Positions 1 to 7,500 of a stretch of 64,000 nt of DNA are shown piece by piece (positions within the stretch are counted from its first letter, which is position 1; each line of letters starts with the position of its first letter). Source of the DNA: DASXHZ01 sp036488085 (GTDB lineage: Bacteria; Acidobacteriota; Thermoanaerobaculia; Gp7-AA8). The stretch is from NCBI GenBank assembly GCA_036488085.1, contig DASXHZ010000008.1, positions 56,607-120,606 of the forward strand, written 5' to 3'. The notes under the pieces were generated by a model. The model did not search any database and was not told where the DNA came from. It was given only the letters and a program-made list of their open reading frames with translations. The translations under genes and the position numbers were made by a program.

Positions 1-19
1 CGGCCGGTGAGGGATGTAG

Positions 20-65
20 GACGGGCTTCAGCCCGTCAAAAAAAAGGACGGGCTGACGCCCGTCC
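20..65 (-). terminator. Double-hairpin intrinsic terminator after rpsO
   Basis: Read on the minus strand, a perfect 8-bp stem (46-65) is followed at once by eight T residues (plus-strand A tract 38-45). This is a textbook intrinsic terminator 7 bases past the rpsO stop codon. A second hairpin with nearly the same stem (GACGGGCT/AGCCCGTC, 20-37) lies just beyond the T tract. The twin stems suggest a duplicated palindromic repeat used as a terminator. Confidence 0.85.
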
Positions 66-72
66 CAGGTGC

Positions 73-342
73 CTACTTTCGGATTCCGAGCTTGTCGATG
101 ATCGTCCGGTAGCGCTCGACGTCGGTCTTCTTGAGGTAGTCGAGAAGACGGCGGCGGCGGCCGACGAGCTTGAGAAGCCCGCGCCGGCTGTGGTGATCCT
201 TCGCGTGAGTCTTGAAGTGTTCCGTGAGATAGGCAATACGATTGGAGAGGAGCGCGATCTGTACTTCAGGCGAGCCGGTGTCCCCGTGGTGGGTGGCGTA
301 GCTCGTGATCAGCTCCGTTTTCTGTTCCTTGGTGGTCGACAA
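73..342 (-). CDS. rpsO: 30S ribosomal protein S15
   Basis: An 89-residue protein, the normal S15 length. It is full-length and collinear with the family, including the TGSPEVQIALLSNRI segment, the HxxDHHSRRGLLKLVGRRRRLLDYL helix region and the YRTIIDKLGIRK end. S15 binds 16S rRNA early in assembly of the 30S platform. The start is TTG at 342, chosen because AAGGAG (356-351) lies 8 bases upstream and no ATG is available. The gene is on the same strand as truB, its usual upstream neighbour, but about 16 kb of glycan genes now separate them. pnp, the usual next gene, would lie beyond the left edge. A terminator follows directly. Confidence 0.97.
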   Translation of the reverse strand: MSTTKEQKTELITSYATHHGDTGSPEVQIALLSNRIAYLTEHFKTHAKDHHSRRGLLKLVGRRRRLLDYLKKTDVERYRTIIDKLGIRK

Positions 343-400
343 AATCCAGTCTCCTTAACCGGTTAAGCGTACCGTGTTGATACACGTGGTTTATGAAATC
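343..400 (-). promoter_or_regulatory. rpsO leader with SD-overlapping palindrome
   Basis: A perfect 14-base palindrome, CTTAACCGGTTAAG (354-367), overlaps the AAGGAG Shine-Dalgarno sequence (351-356). A second small hairpin, CGTGT/ACACG with a 4-base loop, lies at 373-386 just upstream in the mRNA. S15 is known to repress its own translation through leader structures in several phyla, each with a different fold. This leader is a candidate for such control. The regulatory role is inference; the hairpins are seen. Confidence 0.5.
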
Positions 401-469
401 GTGGCACCATAACAGCGGGAGAGAGCTAAATCAATCCCGCGGCCCAAGTTCGTCAGGATCAACTACTTA

Positions 470-1345
470 GTGGCACGTCCGATCATACAACTCGCGCAAA
501 ACACCCTCGCCGCCACCCCCATTCTCCGCACCCTCTGGCTGCGGCGAAGGTACCGGGCGGAACTGGCGCTGCTCCACGGCGAATCACCGTCTCCGAGCGA
601 GCATCCGAGCATCGTGCACTTCTCCCTGAACAAGGCGGCGACGCAGTTCGTCAAATCGATTCTCGTCCGTTCCGGCACCGAAGCCAGGATGGTCCCGGTC
701 GGGTTCCACGCGCTGGCGTTCGCCTCGTCCCTCCCCTATCTCGACGAGCTGCCGGCGGATGAGATGGAGCGCTACCGCGAAGCGTTCCGGCCGCGCGGGT
801 ACGTTTACTCGCCGTTCGGCGGCCCGATCGAAGGAGTCTCGTTCGACGGCTTTCGGGTGATCCTGATGGTGCGCGATCCCCGCGACCTCCTGGTCTCGGA
901 GTATTTCTCGGTCGCATTCAGCCACATGCTGCCGGCTGATCGTGCGAAGCGCCGCGAGTTCGCGGCGAGACGGCGCTTCGCGATCGAGAACGGCGTCGAT
1001 GCCTACGCGCTCCGATTCTGCGATCGCACCCGGACCACCTTCGAGCGGTATGCGCGCACGTTCCTCGGGCCTACGAACGTGCACTTCACGAAGTACGAGA
1101 CGATGATCGCTCGCTTCGAGCCGTGGGTGCGTGAGCTCCTGGCGTTCTGCGAGCTCGAACCGAGCGCGGAGCTGATGCGCGCGTTTCTCGTCGAAGGAAC
1201 GGCGCCGGCGCCGGCGCAGGACGACACGCGGTCCCACCGGCGCCAAGTGAGCAGCGGCGACTACCTCCGAAAGTTGAGGCCGGAGACGATTGCACAGTTG
1301 AACGAGAATCTCGCCTCGGTGCTGGCGGAGTTCGGATACCGGTGA
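470..1345 (+). CDS. Sulfotransferase family protein (PAPS-dependent, glycan-modifying)
   Basis: A 291-residue protein with the two hallmarks of cytosolic-type sulfotransferases. There is a 5'-phosphosulfate-binding loop near residues 50-64 (HFSLNKAATQFVKSIL, matching the usual hFxKxGTT pattern with the catalytic Lys) and a 3'-phosphate-binding segment near residues 133-147 (LMVRDPRDLLVSEYF). It would move sulfate from PAPS to a sugar hydroxyl. The GTG start at 470 has no clear Shine-Dalgarno sequence. The stop overlaps the next start (GTGA, 1342-1345), so it is translationally coupled to the glycosyltransferase. The PAPS-making cysC/D/N genes lie a few kb away, which supports a role in sulfating the surface glycan. 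The acceptor is unknown. Confidence 0.82.
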   Translation: MARPIIQLAQNTLAATPILRTLWLRRRYRAELALLHGESPSPSEHPSIVHFSLNKAATQFVKSILVRSGTEARMVPVGFHALAFASSLPYLDELPADEMERYREAFRPRGYVYSPFGGPIEGVSFDGFRVILMVRDPRDLLVSEYFSVAFSHMLPADRAKRREFAARRRFAIENGVDAYALRFCDRTRTTFERYARTFLGPTNVHFTKYETMIARFEPWVRELLAFCELEPSAELMRAFLVEGTAPAPAQDDTRSHRRQVSSGDYLRKLRPETIAQLNENLASVLAEFGYR

Positions 1346-2262
1346 TCGACGTCCTCGTCTGCTGTCATGACGACGCGGCGCTGCTGCCGAACCTGCTCGA
1401 CGCGCTCGAACAGCAGACGGCGAAGGATTTCCGAGTGATCGTCGTCGATAACGCCTCGACCGACGACCCGCGCGCGGTGATCGCCCGGTACGAGAATCGG
1501 CTCGACATCGAATACGTATTCGAGCCGCAGCTCGGCCTCAATCGCGCGCGGAACGCCGGTTATGCACACGCGCGAAGCGCGTTCGTGGCGCACATCGACG
1601 CCGACACGATTCCCGATCCGCAGTGGATGCAGACGATCCTCGAGGTCACCGAACAAGTCGGTTGCGACCTCCTCGGAGGTCCGTACCGGCCGTATTACCC
1701 GACGGCGAAGCCGGACTGGTTTCTCGACAAGTTCATGACGCACGATTTCGGACCGACGGCGAGGTTCCTCGATGCGGATCACCCATATGGAATGAACATG
1801 ATCTGGCGGCGCGCCGTCGTGGAGCATCTCGGCCGCTTCTCCACGGAGCTCGGACTGCATGGCCGCGGCCTCCGGCGCGGCGACGAGACGGAGCTGGTGC
1901 TGCGCGCGCGCAAGACGCTGCCGCGGTTCTGCGTCTACTACGATCCGCGCATCTCCGTCCGCACCGCGGTGCGCCCCGAGTTGTTCAGTCTCCGCTACTG
2001 GGCCGCCCGCAAGTTCGCGCAGGGACGAATCGCGCGTGACGTGCGCGGCAGCGCGGCTGCGGGACTCTCGTGGCCATGGCCGCTGCGCGCGGTCACGGCG
2101 TCGGCACTCTTCGCGGCGATGCTTGCGAAGGATGTCGTCTGGAGGCGCGGACGGCGTTTCAAGACGGCGATTCTCGAGGACGCGCTGCCGGCGCTCTTCC
2201 ACCTCGGGTCGGCGTATCAGGATTTTCGCGACAAGATCCTGTCGAGCCACAAGAGCCGCTGA
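1342..2262 (+). CDS. Family 2 glycosyltransferase
   Basis: A 306-residue GT-A-fold enzyme. The N-terminus DVLVCCHDDAALLPNLLDAL and the VDNASTDD motif near residue 35 bind the nucleotide-sugar. A DXD-like HIDADT motif follows near residue 85, with an ArnT/WcaA-like ERGLR/LGRxxHGRGLRRGDETEL acceptor region near 180. It likely adds one sugar to a lipid-linked oligosaccharide at the inner face of the membrane. The GTG start overlaps the sulfotransferase stop by 4 bases. Its 3' end overlaps the convergent gene at 2217-3119 by 46 bases. The exact donor and linkage cannot be read from the sequence. Confidence 0.85.
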   Translation: MIDVLVCCHDDAALLPNLLDALEQQTAKDFRVIVVDNASTDDPRAVIARYENRLDIEYVFEPQLGLNRARNAGYAHARSAFVAHIDADTIPDPQWMQTILEVTEQVGCDLLGGPYRPYYPTAKPDWFLDKFMTHDFGPTARFLDADHPYGMNMIWRRAVVEHLGRFSTELGLHGRGLRRGDETELVLRARKTLPRFCVYYDPRISVRTAVRPELFSLRYWAARKFAQGRIARDVRGSAAAGLSWPWPLRAVTASALFAAMLAKDVVWRRGRRFKTAILEDALPALFHLGSAYQDFRDKILSSHKSR

Positions 2263-3119
2263 TGCTCGAAGACGCGCTTCTCGATGTGGCGGTCGGCTGC
2301 GTCATTCCGCTCGACCGCCTCCGGATGCCGAAGCGGAAAGGACAGCGGCTGTGATGCGATGTTCCCGAGGGCGTTCATGCGCATCGTCGTGTGCGTCGCC
2401 TGCCGGATGAAGCCGATGTTCGTCACGAGATTCGTCTCCGGGACGACCGTCAACGCATGGTGCATCCAGCATGTGAAGAACCATGGAAAGTCCCAGGTGT
2501 CGGTGACCCTCGAGTACGTTCGGTCGAGCACGAGACGCCAGTAGCGGATGGCGCTGCGGTCGCCGTCGAAGCCAGACTCCAGGAAATCGCCGTCGCGGAG
2601 CTGCGGCCAGGCGCGCATCGCCACGTCGTAATGCTTCCATGCGCGCGACCACGTCGCCCATCCCCAACAGTACGGGTAGCGTGAGAAGAAGTAGCTGTCG
2701 GGCGTGACGCGCCGACCGAAGAGGAAGTTGTCGCCGGTGACCGAGAAGATCCTCTCGTCGGCGGCGTAACGATCGAGCATCTCATCGGCGAAGCGGAAGA
2801 ACGACGGATCGGCCACGCAGTCGTCTTCGAGAATGACCGCGCGGTCGAATGTCTCGAGCGCGCGCGTGATCCCGGACGAAACGCGAGCTGTGCACCCGAG
2901 GTTCGAGTCGGCGAAGTCGATGCGGAGGTCGCACGGCCAGTCGATGCTCTCGACGATCGACCGTGTCGTGGCGCAGCGTTCCGCGTCGCGCGGATCGCCC
3001 GCCCTCGGGCCATCGGCAACGACGACGAGCGTTCGCGGCTTGGCCGCGCGAATCGGCGCAAACGCGCGGCGCGTCAACTTGGGACGGTTGTAGATGAGGA
3101 AGATGACCGGCGAGTTCAT
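2217..3119 (-). CDS. GT-A-fold glycosyltransferase (sugar transferase-like)
   Basis: A 300-residue protein that opens with PVIFLIYNRPKLTRRAF and has a VILEDDCVADPSFF motif (near residue 95) in the place of the metal-binding DXD. It also has the CWGWATWSRAWKHYD segment seen in a group of family 2-like glycosyltransferases of polysaccharide clusters. ATG at 3119 overlaps the cysN stop (ATGA), so it is the last gene of a cysC-cysD-cysN-GT operon. That placement ties sulfate activation to glycan building. Donor and acceptor are unknown. The 3' end is antisense to the end of the plus-strand glycosyltransferase gene. Confidence 0.75.
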   Translation of the reverse strand: MNSPVIFLIYNRPKLTRRAFAPIRAAKPRTLVVVADGPRAGDPRDAERCATTRSIVESIDWPCDLRIDFADSNLGCTARVSSGITRALETFDRAVILEDDCVADPSFFRFADEMLDRYAADERIFSVTGDNFLFGRRVTPDSYFFSRYPYCWGWATWSRAWKHYDVAMRAWPQLRDGDFLESGFDGDRSAIRYWRLVLDRTYSRVTDTWDFPWFFTCWMHHALTVVPETNLVTNIGFIRQATHTTMRMNALGNIASQPLSFPLRHPEAVERNDAADRHIEKRVFEHQRLLWLDRILSRKS

Positions 3120-4477
3120 CGGTCGAGTCGCGAGGCGATGATCGCGGTGATCTCTTCAATTGAGTCGGCGTCGAGGCCGTAGTCGGCGAGAAGCTTTTCG
3201 ATCGCTGCAAGTGAGCGGACCGGCGTCAGAACTTCTTCCGGCGCGGTCTCGCGGTCGAGGATCATGCCCGCTGCCGCGGTTTCGCCGGTCATCCGATCGA
3301 TGAGAATGAATGCACCGGTCGCGCGATTGCGCGAATAGGCGTCGAAAGCGATCCGCCTAGACGCCTCGATCGATACGCGGCCGATCTCGTTCATGCGAAG
3401 CTCAAGCGCGGCATGGTGCCGCAGCTCGGTGACGTCGATGCAGTAGCGAACGTCGCGCACGACCGCGGAGGTCTGCACGGCGCAATGTTGGAGCAGGTAC
3501 TCGCGGCCTTGCTGCAGAGGCTCGGCACTCATCCAGACGAGCATCGCCTCGATCTCGCGGCTGAGGGTCGGGATGTTGCGCACATGGGCGAGCATGTCGC
3601 CGCGCGAGACGTCGACGTCGCGGTCGAGGGTGATCGCAACGGCGAGCGGCGCGAAGGCTTCGGATCGGTGGGAGATTCCGCTGACCCGCGCCGTCGTCTG
3701 CGATGGCAGGACGGAAACTTCGTCGCCGACGCGCACGACACCCGAGGCGATCGTGCCGGCAACGTGGCGCGACCCGTCGTCGCCGCGGAGGATGAGCTGC
3801 ACCGGCAAGCGAAGATCGATGAGGTTCTGGTCGGAGGCGATGTGGACGTTTTCGAGGTGATCGAGAAGCGGCCGCCCGCCGTACCACTCCATTTGCGCGC
3901 TCCTCTGCACGACGTTCTCGCCCGTCGCGGCGACCATCGGGATGAACTCGACGTCCGTGACCTCCAGGCGCGCGGCAAAGGCGTCGTAGGCGCGGCGGAT
4001 GGTGTCGAAGCGCTCTTCACTCCGATCGACGAGGTCCATTTTGTTGACCGCGATGACGAGGTGTTTGATGCCGAGGAGCGCCGCGATGAAGGAGTGCCGC
4101 CGGGTCTGCTCGATGATCCCCTCGCCGGCGTCGACGAGGACGACGGCGAGGTCGCAGTTCGACGCGGCGGTCGCCATGTTGCGCGTGTACTGCTCATGGC
4201 CCGGCGCGTCGGCAATGATGAATTTCCGCTTGTTCGTACGGAAGTAGCGATACGCGACGTCGATCGTGATCCCCTGTTCGCGCTCGGCGCGCAGGCCGTC
4301 GAGCAGCATCGCGAAATCGACCTCGTTGTTGCGCTTCGCCGCCTCGAGATGATCCTCGGGGACGCTTCGGCTGTCGACCAGGAGGCGCCCGAGGAGCGTG
4401 GACTTACCGTGGTCGACTCCGCCGCACGTCATGAAGCGGAGCAGCTCGAGCTCCTGATACCGTTCGACGAAGCTCAA
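3116..4477 (-). CDS. cysN: Sulfate adenylyltransferase subunit 1 (GTPase)
   Basis: A 453-residue EF-Tu-like GTPase. The G1 motif is GGVDHGKST (near residue 16), the G3 motif is DAPGHEQY and the G4 motif is NKMD. Beta-barrel domains 2 and 3 follow. It couples GTP hydrolysis to the CysD reaction ATP + sulfate to APS + PPi. Its length fits a stand-alone CysN; there is no C-terminal APS kinase, which is the separate cysC here. The start is TTG at 4477, which overlaps the cysD stop (TTGA). An open frame running upstream to 5116 is only overlap with cysD. The neighbouring sulfotransferases, and no APS/PAPS reductase in the window, point to PAPS for sulfation rather than cysteine synthesis. Confidence 0.94.
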   Translation of the reverse strand: MSFVERYQELELLRFMTCGGVDHGKSTLLGRLLVDSRSVPEDHLEAAKRNNEVDFAMLLDGLRAEREQGITIDVAYRYFRTNKRKFIIADAPGHEQYTRNMATAASNCDLAVVLVDAGEGIIEQTRRHSFIAALLGIKHLVIAVNKMDLVDRSEERFDTIRRAYDAFAARLEVTDVEFIPMVAATGENVVQRSAQMEWYGGRPLLDHLENVHIASDQNLIDLRLPVQLILRGDDGSRHVAGTIASGVVRVGDEVSVLPSQTTARVSGISHRSEAFAPLAVAITLDRDVDVSRGDMLAHVRNIPTLSREIEAMLVWMSAEPLQQGREYLLQHCAVQTSAVVRDVRYCIDVTELRHHAALELRMNEIGRVSIEASRRIAFDAYSRNRATGAFILIDRMTGETAAAGMILDRETAPEEVLTPVRSLAAIEKLLADYGLDADSIEEITAIIASRLDR

Positions 4478-5382
4478 AAGTATCCCTCCCGCTTCTTGTC
4501 CTCCATCGACACGCCCTCTTCGTAGTCGATGACGCGTCCCTGCCGCTCGGACCACGACGACGCGATCATCTCGTCGATGACCTCGGGGACGGTCCGCGCC
4601 GTCGACTCGACTGCGCCGGAGAGCGGGTAACAGCCGAGGGTGCGGAAGCGGACGTTGCGCATGACGGGACGCTCCCCGGGATGCAGGCGAAATCGGTCGT
4701 CGTCGACCATGAACAACACTCCGTCGCGCTCGGCGACCGGACGCTCGGCGGCGAAGTAGAGCGGGACGACCGGAATCGACTCGATTTCGATGTAGACCCA
4801 GACGTCGAGCTCCGTCCAGTTGGAGAGGGGGAAGACGCGCATCGACGCCCCTTTGGTCAGATGCGTGTTGAAGACGTTCCACAGTTCTGCGCGCTGGTTC
4901 TTCGGGTCCCATTCGTGACCCGGCCCGCGATGCGAGAACACTCGTTCTTTGGAGCGGCTCGCCTCCTCGTCGCGGCGCGCACCGCCGATGGCGGCGTCGA
5001 ATCGGTAGTGATCGAGCGCCTGCCGCAACGCGACGGTCTTCATGACGTGCGTGTAGCGCTGCGCGCCATGATCGAAGGGGTTCACGTTCTCGCGGCGCCC
5101 GTCCTCGTTCGTCCACACGCGGAGATCGAGGCCGTCCTGGCGGGCGACCTCGTCGCGGAAGGCGATCATCTCGCGGAACTTCCAGCCGGTGTCGATGTGG
5201 AGGAGCGGGAACGGCAGCTTCGCCGGCGCGAATGCTTTCTGCGCCAGATGCAGGAGCACCGAGGAGTCTTTGCCGATGGAGTAGAGCAGCACCGGATTCT
5301 CAAACGCGGCCGCGGCTTCGCGGATAATGTGGATGCTCTCCGCTTCTAGGCGGCGCAGATGCGAGACGACGTAGCGCGTCAC
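4474..5382 (-). CDS. cysD: Sulfate adenylyltransferase subunit 2
   Basis: A 302-residue protein of the PP-loop ATP pyrophosphatase superfamily. The LLYSIGKDSSVLLHLAQKAF motif near residues 32-51 is the PP-loop (SxGKDS). GGARRDEEASRSKERVFSHR in the middle and LSNWTELDVWVYI later are typical CysD segments. It activates sulfate to APS with CysN. The GTG start at 5382 overlaps the cysC stop by 4 bases, giving tight coupling. The full expected family length of about 300 residues is present. Confidence 0.96.
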   Translation of the reverse strand: MTRYVVSHLRRLEAESIHIIREAAAAFENPVLLYSIGKDSSVLLHLAQKAFAPAKLPFPLLHIDTGWKFREMIAFRDEVARQDGLDLRVWTNEDGRRENVNPFDHGAQRYTHVMKTVALRQALDHYRFDAAIGGARRDEEASRSKERVFSHRGPGHEWDPKNQRAELWNVFNTHLTKGASMRVFPLSNWTELDVWVYIEIESIPVVPLYFAAERPVAERDGVLFMVDDDRFRLHPGERPVMRNVRFRTLGCYPLSGAVESTARTVPEVIDEMIASSWSERQGRVIDYEEGVSMEDKKREGYF

Positions 5383-5909
5383 GCGATCACCCCGCGCTCC
5401 GCGAGCAGGCCGAGGATGCGGTCGACGGTTTCTTCGACGCTGCCGGCGCTGATGTGGATGTCGGGAGAGAGCGGCGGTTCGTATGGGGCGGAGACGCCGG
5501 TGAACTCCGCGATCTCCCCTGCCCGCGCGCGACGGTAGAGACCTTTCACATCGCGCCGTTCACACTCTTCGATCGGCGTGTCGAGGAAGACTTCGAGGAA
5601 GAGCTCTTCACCGGCGGCGCGGCGCGCTTTGTCGCGCCCTTCACGGTATGGCGAGATGAAGGCGGCGATGGCGACCAGGCCTGCATCGGCGAAGAGCGCG
5701 GCAACCTCCCCGGCCCGGCGGATGTTCTCCGCACGATCGGCGGGCGTGAAACCGAGGTCCGCATTGAGTCCATCGCGAAGACGGTCGCCGTCGAGGACGT
5801 ACGCGAGGTGTCCGGCGCGAGTCAGCTCGTCCGCGAGCGCGTGCGCGACGGTCGTCTTCCCCGATCCGGAGAGCCCCGTCAGCCAGACGACCGCTCCGCG
5901 CTTACCCAA
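5379..5909 (-). CDS. cysC: Adenylylsulfate (APS) kinase
   Basis: A 176-residue kinase with Walker A GLSGSGKTT at residues 12-20 and the APS-binding DGDRLRDGLNADLGF segment. FISPYREGRDKAR and the DVKGLYRRARAGEIAEFTG lid follow. It phosphorylates APS to PAPS, the sulfate donor. It is first in the cysC-cysD-cysN-GT operon. The start is TTG at 5909. A TAGCAT -10 box (5924-5919) lies 9 bases upstream, which suggests a nearly leaderless transcript. The divergent sulfotransferase gene starts only 27 bases away, so PAPS synthesis and PAPS use share one intergenic region. Confidence 0.95.
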   Translation of the reverse strand: MGKRGAVVWLTGLSGSGKTTVAHALADELTRAGHLAYVLDGDRLRDGLNADLGFTPADRAENIRRAGEVAALFADAGLVAIAAFISPYREGRDKARRAAGEELFLEVFLDTPIEECERRDVKGLYRRARAGEIAEFTGVSAPYEPPLSPDIHISAGSVEETVDRILGLLAERGVIA

Positions 5910-5918
5910 GGTTTGTGG

Positions 5919-5928
5919 ATGCTACCCT
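5919..5928. promoter_or_regulatory. Overlapping divergent -10 boxes, cysC and sulfotransferase
   Basis: The plus-strand TACCCT (5923-5928) ends 7 bases before the ATG at 5936. The minus-strand TAGCAT (5924-5919) ends 9 bases before the TTG at 5909. The two hexamers share two base pairs. Both genes would be leaderless or nearly so, and RNA polymerase could probably occupy only one promoter at a time. No clear -35 was found. Confidence 0.55.
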
Positions 5929-5935
5929 AGCCCCG

Positions 5936-6514
5936 ATGCTCCTGTCGCTGCGGCACAAGTTCATCTTCATCCATATTTACAAGGCGGCGGGAACGAGCGT
6001 CACGCACGCGCTGCGGCCGTTCTCGCGCGAGCCGCTGCTGCGCCGGCGGACAGTGCCGCGCCTCCCCGATCACATCACCGCGGCCGGGCTGCGCGACACG
6101 ATCGGCGACCTCTTCGACGACTGTTTCAAGTTCACGTTCGTGCGCAATCCGTGGGACTGGCAGGTTTCGCTCTACCACTACATGCAGCAGACACGGAAAC
6201 ACCCGCAGCATCTGCTCGTCCGAGGGATGAGCTTCGGCGACTACATCCGCTGGCGTGTGACGGAAGACAAGCATCTTCAGAAGGAGTTCGTCACCGACGC
6301 GAAGGGGAAGACGATCGTCGACTTCATCGGCCGCTTCGAGAACCTGGAGGACGACTTCGCCTCGGTCTGCGCGAGGATCGGAATCTCGGCGACGCTCCCG
6401 CATCGGAATCCGTCCCGTCACGCGGACTACCGGACGTATTACGACGACGCGACGCGCGAGCTCATCGCGACGCATTTCCGCGAAGATATCGAGATGTTCG
6501 GCTACGAATTCTAG
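5936..6514 (+). CDS. Sulfotransferase family 2-type protein (PAPS-dependent)
   Basis: A 192-residue small sulfotransferase. The N-terminal KFIFIHIYKAAGTSVTHAL is the PAPS 5'-phosphosulfate loop of the carbohydrate (heparan/chondroitin-type) sulfotransferase group. FKFTFVRNPWDWQVSLYHYM near residue 65 is the 3'-phosphate-binding element. The ATG at 5936 was preferred over the in-frame GTG at 5915 because the protein then begins directly at the conserved strand and the TACCCT box sits 7 bases upstream. It is divergent from cysC. It ends tail-to-tail with the glycosyltransferase at 6511, the two stops sharing the palindrome CTAG. It likely sulfates the glycan made by the adjoining cluster. Confidence 0.83.
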   Translation: MLLSLRHKFIFIHIYKAAGTSVTHALRPFSREPLLRRRTVPRLPDHITAAGLRDTIGDLFDDCFKFTFVRNPWDWQVSLYHYMQQTRKHPQHLLVRGMSFGDYIRWRVTEDKHLQKEFVTDAKGKTIVDFIGRFENLEDDFASVCARIGISATLPHRNPSRHADYRTYYDDATRELIATHFREDIEMFGYEF

Positions 6515-7500
6515 ATCGCGAGAACGACGGTCCCTTCGCCAGTAACGCGAATCTCGATCTCCGCGCCGTCAGGCGCGTCGAAGGGGACGTCGAAGCGGCG
6601 TCCGCCTAGAAATCGCAGGAACGGACGAAAACGAAGCTGGACGTCGACGACGGGATCACCGTTCAGCGTGATTTGCACGCGTGCCTTCCCGCGGCTCGAG
6701 GAGTGCAGCCATGCTCGTCCACGCAAGCGTTGCGGACCGGGAACGACAGGCGAGCGCATGACGGCACCGGGCGATAGGTAGAGGCGATGACCGCCGACGT
6801 TCGATCCGAGGCGGATCAAGTCGCCGGTGGCGAACGTGCGGTGGAAGTGGAGGCTGCCCGTGTTGTGCGTATCCGGGAGCGGTCCTTTCGACTGCTGCCC
6901 CGCTGGCGGCTCGCCGAAGCGGCCTGGATTCAGCGCGTTGTAGAGAGCTGCGGTCTCGTTGACGAACGCGAATTGCTTCGGCGCTTTCTTGAAGAGCCGC
7001 CAGGCGAAGATGCCGTCGGCGCTGTAGGCGTAGACGTCGAAGCGTTCGTCTGCCACGAATGCGCGTTCAAATGCGCACTGGGCGGAGTCGATCGCGCCGA
7101 CGCGGACACTCTCCGGCGCAGCGCGGCGAATCCCGTCGCCGAGGTCCTGGTCGAAGACGACGAAGCGGGAGGTGGGCTTTGCGGCGATCGTTCGCGAAAG
7201 GAGCCGCGGGAGGTTCGGATGAAGGAGGTTGTCGTCGTCGACGAAGACGATCCAACCGCTCGCTATGGCGTCGAGCGCAAAGTTGCGCTGCGCGTGCCCG
7301 GCGACTCCGGCCGCACCGGCGCACGTGATGACGTCGGCGTCAGTGAGGGCCAGCGGCGGAATCTCGAAGCGATCGTCGAGCACGACGAGCCACTTCAGGC
7401 GCACATCCTCAGGGACGTCCGACGACGCAATCGACTCCGCGATCCGCGGCAGGTTCGCGGGACGCGCACACGGCGTCACGATGTGGAGGTCAAAAGACAT
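6511..7500 (-). CDS. GT-A glycosyltransferase with C-terminal beta-sandwich domain
   Basis: A 329-residue protein. Residues 1 to about 215 form a GT2-like domain: DLHIVTPCARPANLPRIAESI at the start, then a WIVFVDDDNLLHPNL motif supplying the metal-binding acidic cluster. The last 100 or so residues (from about GDLIRLGSNVGGHRLYL) are beta-rich, with alternating hydrophobic residues and no motif I recognise; this may be a carbohydrate-binding or packing domain. It is the last gene of the long truB operon. Its ATG lies inside the end of the preceding GT9-like gene (11-base overlap). Donor and acceptor are unknown. Confidence 0.7.
   Translation of the reverse strand: MSFDLHIVTPCARPANLPRIAESIASSDVPEDVRLKWLVVLDDRFEIPPLALTDADVITCAGAAGVAGHAQRNFALDAIASGWIVFVDDDNLLHPNLPRLLSRTIAAKPTSRFVVFDQDLGDGIRRAAPESVRVGAIDSAQCAFERAFVADERFDVYAYSADGIFAWRLFKKAPKQFAFVNETAALYNALNPGRFGEPPAGQQSKGPLPDTHNTGSLHFHRTFATGDLIRLGSNVGGHRLYLSPGAVMRSPVVPGPQRLRGRAWLHSSSRGKARVQITLNGDPVVDVQLRFRPFLRFLGGRRFDVPFDAPDGAEIEIRVTGEGTVVLAI

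Noticed and set aside
4478..5116. N-terminal extension of cysN
   Set aside because: This part is out-of-frame cysD; the true CysN begins at 4477.
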